The notes below the pieces were generated by a model. The model was not told where the DNA came from, searched no databases, and was given only the letters and a program-made list of their open reading frames with translations. Of a stretch of 36,813 nucleotides of DNA, positions 17,842 to 23,645 are shown in pieces. Each line of letters begins with the position of its first letter. Position 1 is the first letter of the stretch. The stretch comes from an uncultured Oscillospiraceae bacterium (GTDB lineage: Bacteria > Bacillota > Clostridia > Oscillospirales > Oscillospiraceae): the NCBI GenBank assembly GCA_947587025.1, contig CANPXW010000015.1:1-36813 (forward strand), written 5' to 3'. Position numbers and translations under genes: made by a program.

Positions 17842-18041
17842 GGCGAGATGAACAAAGGCAGGGCGCAGGGTGGTCGCAACACCCTACGCCCCTATGCAGG
17901 AGAGGCTCGTTCTCCCACACAGCAGAATAACTGCACCGTTTCGTATTATATCCGTTTTTGTGCGGAAACACAAGAGCGGGAAATACGAGGCTGTGTGGCT
18001 TCTTGTGGTGTAGGGAAAAGTTTCCCTGCACCGCTTTTGTT
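17842..18041 (+). ncRNA. Candidate structured non-coding RNA, about 200 nt
   Basis: The segment lies between a consensus promoter (17807-17835) and an intrinsic terminator (18007-18042). It folds well on inspection. A 12-bp stem with one mismatch is formed by GGGCGCAGGGTG and CACCCTACGCCC around a GTCGCAA loop. GGAGA and TCTCC close a short hairpin containing GGCTCGT, flanked by TGCA on both sides. GTTTC...GGAAAC encloses a TCCG/CGGA helix. No credible protein frame is present on the plus strand. Size, placement and my memory of the conserved stretch CAGGAGAGGCTCGTTCTCCC suggest the raiA-motif RNA of Firmicutes, but this identity was not checked and no raiA gene is nearby. A 72-codon minus-strand frame here (17813-18031) is probably spurious. 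Confidence 0.6.
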
Positions 18042-18042
18042 T
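18007..18042 (+). terminator. Intrinsic terminator of the non-coding RNA
   Basis: GGTGTAGGGA (18007-18016) pairs with TCCCTGCACC (18023-18032) with one G-U pair, then GCTTTTGTTTA. Good position and U-tract. A second strong hairpin, GCCCGGGACAGG with CCTGTCCCCGGGC (18057-18084, one bulge), follows without a U-tract and lies in the leader of the lipoprotein gene. Confidence 0.78.
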
Positions 18043-18126
18043 ATCTCGGCGGGAAAGCCCGGGACAGGTCTCCTGTCCCCGGGCCGGTACTGCCGGAGAA
18101 AAACAAAATAACAGGAGGAAGAAAAC

Positions 18127-18651
18127 ATGAGCAAAACACTGGCCCTTTTGGCGGCGCTGGCGGTCCTGCTGACCGTGCCGGCAGGCTGTGGAGCCGACGG
18201 GAAGAGCGCGGAGGAAAAAGCGACTGCTCTTATCGACGGCCTGGAGGACAAGCTCGACCAGGTAGAGGAAGGGCTCAACGAGCTGGACGACAAGCCGAAC
18301 GGCACAGCGGACGAACAGACAGCCGAACCGGAAGCGACGCAGGCACCGCAGGCGGCGGAGCCTGCGGAAGCGGAAGCGGCGGAGCCTGCCGAGAGCGACA
18401 TCCGCCCGGAGATCAAGGAGGCCATCGACAGCTACGAGGAATTTTTCAACGAGTACGCCGACTTCATGGAGTCCTATGACGCATCGGACCTGAGCGCGAT
18501 GGCGGAGTATCTCTCCATGATGCAGCAGTACACAGAGACCATGGAAAAGCTGGACGACTTGGAAGACGCGGACCTGACCGACGCGGAACTGAATTACTAT
18601 ACCCAGGCCGTGCTTCGCATCGATCAGCGGCTTCTTGAGGTGGCGGGCTAA
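18127..18651 (+). CDS. Small acidic lipoprotein, DUF6591-like
   Basis: A 174-residue protein with a lipoprotein-type signal (hydrophobic LALLAALAVLLTVPAGC; the lipid-bearing Cys would be residue 21, although the -3 residue is Pro rather than Leu). A Glu/Ala/Pro-rich spacer follows (about 55-92), then a helical domain starting IRPEIKEAIDSYEEFFNEY, which resembles the DUF6591 domain of clostridial lipoproteins. AACAGGAGGAAG precedes the ATG. No separate promoter is evident between the non-coding RNA terminator and this gene, so it may depend on read-through from 17807-17835. Function unknown; probably anchored outside the membrane. Confidence 0.78.
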   Translation: MSKTLALLAALAVLLTVPAGCGADGKSAEEKATALIDGLEDKLDQVEEGLNELDDKPNGTADEQTAEPEATQAPQAAEPAEAEAAEPAESDIRPEIKEAIDSYEEFFNEYADFMESYDASDLSAMAEYLSMMQQYTETMEKLDDLEDADLTDAELNYYTQAVLRIDQRLLEVAG

Positions 18652-18663
18652 GCGCAGCGCCAG

Positions 18664-18698
18664 ACCCGGCGGGAGGGACTTCCTTCCCGCCGGGTTTT
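18664..18698 (+). terminator. Terminator after the lipoprotein gene
   Basis: ACCCGGCGGGA (18664-18674) pairs with TCCCGCCGGGT (18685-18695), followed by TTTT. The U-tract runs directly into the pcrA -10 region. Confidence 0.82.
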
Positions 18699-18708
18699 AT
18701 GCTATACT
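18699..18708 (+). promoter_or_regulatory. Extended -10 promoter of pcrA
   Basis: TATGCTATACT contains an extended TG-N-TATACT -10 element (hexamer 18703-18708). The -35 position (TTCCTT) is poor. The hexamer ends six bases before the ATG at 18715, so the transcript should start at or next to the start codon. Confidence 0.55.
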
Positions 18709-18714
18709 GCCCGT

Positions 18715-21126
18715 ATGGATACTTTTACGAAAAACTACATAGACGCGCGGAAAAAGGTCATCGCGAAAAACTTCCCCCGCCTGAACGAGCGGCAGCTGGA
18801 GGCGGTCATGGCCACGGAGGGGCCGCTTCTCATCCTGGCCGGGGCTGGCTCCGGCAAGACCACGGTGCTCATAAACCGGGTGGCAAACCTGATGAAATAC
18901 GGCCGGGCGTCGGACTGCGGCATCCTGCCCCCCGACGCGGACGCAGAAAAGCTGGATCTCATGCGCCGGTACCTGGCCGGGGACGAGAGCGTCAGGCAGC
19001 CGGCGGAGGAGGCCGCAGCCCTGGACCCGGTGGCCCCCTGGCAGATACTGGCCATCACCTTCACCAACAAGGCCGCCGACGAGCTGAAAAGCCGCCTCAA
19101 CGCCATGCTGGGCCCGGCGGCGGAGGACATCTGGGCCCGGACCTTCCACTCCGCCTGCGTGCGCATCCTGCGCAAGGACGCGGCGCTGCTGGGCTACCCC
19201 GCCAGCTTCACCATCTATGACGAGGCGGACCGGGTGGCGGTGATGAAGCGCATCCTCAAGGACCAGAACAAGGACGAGAAGATGTTCCCTCCCCGGTGGG
19301 TGCTGAGCCTCATCGACCGGGCCCGGAACAAGCTGCAGACAGCCGCCGACTTCGCCGACGAGGCCCAAAAGAGCGGCGACATCCGCCTGCGGGGGGCGGC
19401 GGAGCTCTATGAGGACTACGCCAAGCGTCTGATGGACGCCGGAGCCATGGACTTCGACGATCTGCTATATAACACCGTGCGCCTGCTGCGGGAGCACGCC
19501 GACGTGCTGGAGGCGTACCAGCGCAAGTTCAAATATGTGCTGATAGACGAGTACCAGGACACCAACAATCTGCAGTACATGATGGCCACCCTGCTGGCCG
19601 GAGGGCGTAAGAACATCTGCGTGGTGGGCGACGACGACCAGTCCATCTACGCCTTCCGGGGGGCCACCATCGAGAACATCCTGTCCTTCGAGGACCAGTA
19701 CGACCACGCCCGGACCATCCGTCTGGAGCAGAATTACCGCTCCACCGGCCACATCCTGGACGCGGCCAACGCCGTGGTGGCCAATAACAAGGGCCGCAAG
19801 GGCAAGAAGCTGTGGACGAAGGCCGGCAGCGGGGACCGCATCACCCTGTACGTGGCGAAAAACGAGGAGGACGAGGCCCAGTACGTGGTGCGCCAGGTGC
19901 TCCAGGCGGTGGACCAGGGGGACAACCTCAAAGACCACGCGGTGCTCTACCGGCTCAACGCCCAGTCCCGTGCGCTGGAGCAGGCGTTTTTGCGCAACGG
20001 CATCCGCCCCCGCATCGTCAAGGGCAACCCCTTCTTCGAGCGGGCGGAGATAAAGGACCTGATGGCGTACCTGTTCGTGCTGCTCAATCCCGCAGACGAT
20101 CTGCGCCTTTCCCGCATCATCAATGTCCCCGCCCGGGGCATCGGCGCCACCACCGTGGAGCGGGCCGCCGCCATCGCCCAGCGCAACGGCCTGCCCCTGT
20201 TCACGGTGCTGTCCATGGCCGACGCCTTCCCGGAGCTGGCACGCGCGGCGGAGAAGATACGCGCCTTCACGGCCATGATGAACGAGCTGTCCGCCCTGAC
20301 CCGGAGCGGGAGCCTGGAGTCGCTTTACGACGCGCTGCTGGACAAGACCGGCTACGTGCGCATGCTGGAGAGCGCCCATACCGACGAGAACATGAACCGG
20401 CTGGAGAACGTGCGGGAGCTGAAGAGCTTCATCGCCACCTATGTGCGCCAGACCGGGGACGAGACCCTGGCCGGCTTTTTGGACGAGGTGAGCCTCTATA
20501 CCGACCTACAGGCTATGGACGAGGACGAGAACACCGTCACCCTGATGACCATCCACTCGGCCAAGGGGCTGGAGTTCCCCACCGTGTTCATCGTGGGCAT
20601 GGAGGAGGGGGTGTTCCCCTCTCTGCAGGCCATCGGGGAGACGGTCCAGATGGAGGAGGAGCGGCGCCTGGCCTACGTGGCCATCACCCGGGCCCGGAAG
20701 CGGCTTTACATCACCAGCGCCCGGCAGCGGATGGTGTTCGGCCAGACCGCCTCCCACCGGGTCAGCCGGTTCGTGGACGAGATCCCCGCCGAGCACATCG
20801 ACCGGCCCTACAGCGACCTGAAGCCCTCCGGCTGGTTCGACTTCGAGGACGTGCCGGATGCCGACAGGGTCCGCCCCAGCGCCCCGCCCGTCCGGGACTG
20901 GAAGAAGACACAGAAAAAGACCCTCGCCCCGCCCGCGCCGAAAAAGACGGCCGCCGCGCCCCGTTTTGCTGTGGGGGACCGGGTGGAGCACACCGCCTTC
21001 CACGCCGGCACCATCGTGAAGATGACCCCCATGGGCGGGGACCATCTGGTGGAGATACAGTTCGACACCGCCGGTCTCAAGCGCCTGATGCTCAAGGCTG
21101 CGGTGCGGTACATGAAGAAGATATAA
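18715..21126 (+). CDS. pcrA: UvrD/PcrA-type ATP-dependent DNA helicase
   Basis: An 803-residue superfamily 1A helicase that moves 3'-5' on DNA and acts in repair and replication. Seen in order: Q-motif region LNERQLEAVMATEGP, Walker A GAGSGKT (43-49), Walker B IDEYQDT, motif III GDDDQSIYAFRGA, motif IV LEQNYRST, motif V TIHSAKGLEFPTVFI and motif VI RRLAYVAITRARKRLY. The C-terminal 50 residues (FAVGDRVEHTAFHAGTIV...) form the Tudor-like domain of PcrA that contacts RNA polymerase. Length is somewhat greater than usual (about 740), from an insert after Walker A (residues 58-106). There is no ribosome site before the ATG, and the -10 box suggests a leaderless mRNA. Confidence 0.94.
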   Translation: MDTFTKNYIDARKKVIAKNFPRLNERQLEAVMATEGPLLILAGAGSGKTTVLINRVANLMKYGRASDCGILPPDADAEKLDLMRRYLAGDESVRQPAEEAAALDPVAPWQILAITFTNKAADELKSRLNAMLGPAAEDIWARTFHSACVRILRKDAALLGYPASFTIYDEADRVAVMKRILKDQNKDEKMFPPRWVLSLIDRARNKLQTAADFADEAQKSGDIRLRGAAELYEDYAKRLMDAGAMDFDDLLYNTVRLLREHADVLEAYQRKFKYVLIDEYQDTNNLQYMMATLLAGGRKNICVVGDDDQSIYAFRGATIENILSFEDQYDHARTIRLEQNYRSTGHILDAANAVVANNKGRKGKKLWTKAGSGDRITLYVAKNEEDEAQYVVRQVLQAVDQGDNLKDHAVLYRLNAQSRALEQAFLRNGIRPRIVKGNPFFERAEIKDLMAYLFVLLNPADDLRLSRIINVPARGIGATTVERAAAIAQRNGLPLFTVLSMADAFPELARAAEKIRAFTAMMNELSALTRSGSLESLYDALLDKTGYVRMLESAHTDENMNRLENVRELKSFIATYVRQTGDETLAGFLDEVSLYTDLQAMDEDENTVTLMTIHSAKGLEFPTVFIVGMEEGVFPSLQAIGETVQMEEERRLAYVAITRARKRLYITSARQRMVFGQTASHRVSRFVDEIPAEHIDRPYSDLKPSGWFDFEDVPDADRVRPSAPPVRDWKKTQKKTLAPPAPKKTAAAPRFAVGDRVEHTAFHAGTIVKMTPMGGDHLVEIQFDTAGLKRLMLKAAVRYMKKI

Positions 21127-21133
21127 GATCAAC

Positions 21134-21157
21134 GGCCGCAGGCAAATGCCTGCGGCC
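21134..21157 (+). terminator. Hairpin after pcrA
   Basis: A 10-bp perfect stem (21134-21143 with 21148-21157) 7 nt after the stop codon. The following ATTGCTATTG is only a weak U-tract, but the place fits a terminator between converging genes. Confidence 0.6.
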
Positions 21158-21187
21158 ATTGCTATTGTAATGTGCAGAATAGAATGC

Positions 21188-21703
21188 TCACACCAAGTTC
21201 AGCTTATAATAATGGGCATCAAACCAGGTCTCTTCCCCCCATTTTTTATAGCGCGTTTTTCTGTACTCTGAAAACCCAAATTTGCGAAGAAGCGCGACTG
21301 ACGCAAGATTGACATCTGCCACTTCTCCCGTGATGGACCTGCCGCCTTCCGCCTTGACCCAGCGAATAACAGCATCGACCACTTCGGTCCCGAGGCCCTC
21401 TCTCCAATGGTCTTTTGAGATGCAATACCCGATGTCATAATTCCCGTTTTCAGGGAATATGCAACAGGTACCGACAGGCGTACTATCCTCTTTCCATTCA
21501 ACGACCAGATAATATCCCTCGGAGTCGTCTTCCATCTCATCGACACATTTAAGATACGCTTCGTCCATGTTCTCACGGATAGGGTCGCTCATATACTTTC
21601 CGTTTTCTTTGTCCCCCCACAACGACAGCGTAAACTCTTTATCGGATTTCCGCCAGGAACGGATCGTCAATCTTGGTGTTTCTAAGTTCTTGATAAAAAG
21701 CAT
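21188..21703 (-). CDS. GNAT family N-acetyltransferase (RimJ/RimL-like)
   Basis: A 171-residue acetyl-CoA-dependent acetyltransferase. It starts LETPRLTIRSWRKSD, typical of the RimJ/RimL type, and the acetyl-CoA-binding loop region is GYCISKDHWREGLGTEVVDAVI, with the later VNLASVALLRKFGFSE (the xNxxSxxxxxKxGF pattern). The start is MLFIKNLE because GGGAG lies 9 nt before it; the upstream in-frame codon has no site. Base composition and codon use are clearly poorer in G and C than in every neighbour, which suggests recent transfer. Substrate unknown; such proteins modify protein N termini or small amines and sometimes antibiotics. Confidence 0.88.
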   Translation of the reverse strand: MLFIKNLETPRLTIRSWRKSDKEFTLSLWGDKENGKYMSDPIRENMDEAYLKCVDEMEDDSEGYYLVVEWKEDSTPVGTCCIFPENGNYDIGYCISKDHWREGLGTEVVDAVIRWVKAEGGRSITGEVADVNLASVALLRKFGFSEYRKTRYKKWGEETWFDAHYYKLNLV

Positions 21704-21774
21704 TGTGTTTTTCTCCCGCAAAATCCCGATCTATCGCTCTCTTATTCAACGTCCAAGAGCGGCAAAATACCCCC

Positions 21775-23010
21775 TCATTCCTTATACGTATACCTCCCCA
21801 GCAGGCGGCGGAAGGCCAGGCATATGACGACGCCGGCCAGGCCCACCAGGCCCATCGCCAGGGCCGGGCCGGCTGCGCCCGCCAGGGGCACGCATACCTT
21901 ATCCACCAGCGCCCCGCCGGCCAGGGTCCCCACGGGCAGGGTGAAAAACTGCAGAGTGTTCCGGCAGGCGTACACCCGCCCCTGCAGCCCGGCGGGGATG
22001 GTGCTGCGCAGTATCACGTCCATGCAGGCGTTCATCACCGGCACCAGCAGCCAGCCGGCGATCTGGGCCAGGCACCACCACGGGGGCGTCCGGGCAAAGG
22101 CCAGCATAAAGCACTCCGTGCCCAGGGAGAACAGCGCGATGCGCCAGATAAGCCGCACCCTATCCCTGGGCGGGGGCATGGCCGAGGCCAGCAGGCTGCC
22201 CGCCAGCATGGCCAGCCCCGCGCAGGACCCGACAGCCCCCAGCGCAGCCTCGCCCCCGCCGGGGGCGGACAGTACATAGGGCGGCAGCACCGCGTCGAAG
22301 GCCGAGGCGGCCAGGTTCACCCCCGCCATGAACAGGATGAGGGTAAGGATCAGCCCGTTTTCCCGCATATACCCCAGCGCCCCGGCCACGCTCCGCCAAA
22401 GGCTCTCCCGCCGCTGCGTCGGCGCGGATACCGGCGGGATGGGCACGAACAGCGCCAGGGACAGAAACGCCGCCGCGAAGGTGGCCAGGTCCACCCATAT
22501 CACGCCCTCCATCCCCGTCAGGGCGAACAGCGTCGCCGCCAGGGGCGGGTGGATGATGGTGGCGAGGGAATTGGAAAGGGACCGCAGACCGCTGGTGCGC
22601 TGGTACTGGCTCCGGGGCGTGATGAGCGTCATGGCCACCTCGCCGGCGGGCTGCTGCACCGTGTTCATCAGCCCGGCCAGGGCGTTGAGGGCATACAGAT
22701 GCCCCGGCCGCAGCGCGCCGGCCCGCAGCAGGATCAGCACCGCCGCCGAGCAGCAGGCCGCCAGGGTGTCGCAGGCCAGCAGGGTGCGCTTTTTGTCCCA
22801 GCGGTCGCTGAGCGCCCCGGCGAACACGCTGACCAGCACATAGGGCGCATAGGAGCACACGCCCAGCAGCGCCGTCTGCAGCGCCGAGCCGGTCCGCTCA
22901 TACAGCCACAGGGTCAGGGCGAAGTACGTCATCTCGCTGCCCAGCTGGGACAGCGACTGGGTAGACCAGAGGATGAAAAAGGTCCCCAGGCCCGCATATC
23001 GTTTTTTCAT
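21775..23010 (-). CDS. MFS transporter, drug-efflux type
   Basis: A 411-residue membrane protein with twelve hydrophobic segments. It begins MKKRYAGLGTFFILWSTQSLSQLGSEM, and between segments 2 and 3 has the MFS loop GALSDRWDKKR. The pattern is that of the macrolide-efflux-like branch (MefA and relatives), but the substrate is not provable. The start is set by AAGGAG before the ATG; earlier in-frame starts would lie in the regulatory leader. The gene has its own promoter and a 160-nt leader with a 15-codon open frame and alternative hairpins, a layout known from antibiotic-inducible resistance genes. The GNAT gene follows on the same strand after about 70 nt. Confidence 0.9.
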   Translation of the reverse strand: MKKRYAGLGTFFILWSTQSLSQLGSEMTYFALTLWLYERTGSALQTALLGVCSYAPYVLVSVFAGALSDRWDKKRTLLACDTLAACCSAAVLILLRAGALRPGHLYALNALAGLMNTVQQPAGEVAMTLITPRSQYQRTSGLRSLSNSLATIIHPPLAATLFALTGMEGVIWVDLATFAAAFLSLALFVPIPPVSAPTQRRESLWRSVAGALGYMRENGLILTLILFMAGVNLAASAFDAVLPPYVLSAPGGGEAALGAVGSCAGLAMLAGSLLASAMPPPRDRVRLIWRIALFSLGTECFMLAFARTPPWWCLAQIAGWLLVPVMNACMDVILRSTIPAGLQGRVYACRNTLQFFTLPVGTLAGGALVDKVCVPLAGAAGPALAMGLVGLAGVVICLAFRRLLGRYTYKE

Positions 23011-23098
23011 TTTGACCTTGCTCCTTACATTTTGATATTTCATCAAAACCGCAAGGTCAGAGGATATGCGCCGTCGCGCTATCGCTCCGCGCAGCTCC
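23011..23098 (-). promoter_or_regulatory. Attenuator-like leader of the MFS gene
   Basis: In the MFS mRNA, CGCTATCG and CTCCGCGCA inside the leader frame can pair with TGCGCGGAG and CGATAGCG just after it. A second helix is possible between CGCAAGGTTTGAGGA (end of the leader frame) and TCCTCTGACCTTGCG further on (13 of 15 Watson-Crick plus one wobble). The two compete for bases around the leader stop codon. A small hairpin TTTTGAT-GAA-ATCAAAA type lies next to the MFS ribosome site. Stalling on the leader peptide could switch between the folds. Confidence 0.6.
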
Positions 23099-23146
23099 TC
23101 AAACCTTGCGCGGAGCGGAGACGATAGCGAGAGGCAGACAGGGCAT
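23099..23146 (-). CDS. Leader peptide upstream of the MFS gene
   Basis: A 15-codon frame encoding MPCLPLAIVSAPRKV, with an excellent ribosome site AAAGGAGG eight bases before the ATG, better than that of the transporter itself. It starts about 24 nt after the predicted transcription start (promoter 23177-23205) and its last codons are part of both alternative hairpins. Such a frame before a drug-efflux gene fits a stalling peptide, as in the ermC or msr leaders. The sequence does not match a leader I know. The Arg-Lys near the end recalls macrolide-dependent stalling motifs with basic residues, but the inducer is not known. Confidence 0.6.
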   Translation of the reverse strand: MPCLPLAIVSAPRKV

Positions 23147-23176
23147 GATGTTGCCCTCCTTTCAGCCGTTTTTCCC

Positions 23177-23205
23177 ATCATAGCATGTCAGGTGGAGTTT
23201 TGCAA
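23177..23205 (-). promoter_or_regulatory. Sigma-A promoter of the MFS gene
   Basis: TTGCAA (23200-23205), 17-nt spacer, TATGAT (23177-23182) on the minus strand. A BlaI-type operator (23210-23223) starts only 5 bases upstream of the -35 box. Confidence 0.75.
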
Positions 23206-23209
23206 TTTT

Positions 23210-23268
23210 ACTACCACAGTCGTATTGACAAGTTTTTACGACTGTGGTAGTATTACTACAATAGTAGT
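23210..23268 (+). promoter_or_regulatory. BlaI-type promoter and three operators, first module
   Basis: Promoter TTGACA (23225-23230), 17 nt, TAGTAT (23248-23253). Three 14-bp operators surround it: ACTACCACAGTCGT (23210-23223), its exact reverse complement (23238-23251, overlapping the -10 box), and the palindrome ACTAC-AATA-GTAGT (23255-23268). ACTA/TAGT half-sites are those known for BlaI/MecI repressors. The regulator gene follows at once, so negative autoregulation is likely. Confidence 0.85.
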
Positions 23269-23285
23269 AATCAGGAGGACCAGCT

Positions 23286-23645
23286 ATGGACGGCAAGCTG
23301 TACGATTCGGAGCTGAAGGTGATGGACGTGCTGTGGCGGGAGGGGGACTGCACCGCCGCCCACATCGCCCAGGTGCTGACGGGCTCGGTGGGCTGGAACG
23401 TGAACACCACCTACACCCTCATCAACCGCTGCATCAAAAAAGGGGCCATAGAGCGCCGGGAGCCGAGATTCACCTGCCACGCCCTGGTGGAGAAGGCCCA
23501 GGTGCAGGCCGATGAGACGGAGGAGCTGATCGGCAAGCTGTACGACGGCTCGGCGGAGACGCTCTTCGCCGCCCTGCTGGGGCGGAAAAAGTACACAGCG
23601 GACGAGATCGAGCGTCTGCGCAAAATGGTGGATGAATTAAAATGA
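23286..23645 (+). CDS. BlaI/MecI/CopY-family repressor, first module
   Basis: A 119-residue winged-helix repressor. The N-terminal domain reads LYDSELKVMDVLWREGDCTAAHIA and the recognition part VGWNVNTTYTLINRCIKKGAIER, both diagnostic for the family. The C-terminal part is a dimerisation helix pair (ETLFAALLGRKKYTADEIERLRKM). In known systems the repressor is cut or released when a BlaR1-type protease is activated. AGGAGG precedes the ATG. The stop overlaps the start of the protease gene by four bases (ATGA). It is clearly related to the second repressor at 28174-28527 and probably arose by duplication. Confidence 0.94.
   Translation: MDGKLYDSELKVMDVLWREGDCTAAHIAQVLTGSVGWNVNTTYTLINRCIKKGAIERREPRFTCHALVEKAQVQADETEELIGKLYDGSAETLFAALLGRKKYTADEIERLRKMVDELK

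Noticed and set aside
17842-17910. Possible T-box leader because of the AGGGTGG string
   Set aside because: The T-box hallmark that follows (ACCGCG with UGGN bulge and stem I elements) is missing, and no synthetase or amino-acid gene lies downstream.
17813-18031. A 72-codon minus-strand frame across the non-coding RNA
   Set aside because: It has no convincing ribosome site, an odd Cys/His/Pro composition, and it overlaps the structured plus-strand RNA. Such conserved-looking antisense frames often come from conserved RNAs.
23040-23130. The inverted repeat upstream of the MFS gene as a small mobile element
   Set aside because: No target duplication or second copy is visible in the window, and the repeat is explained better as leader hairpins around the small frame.
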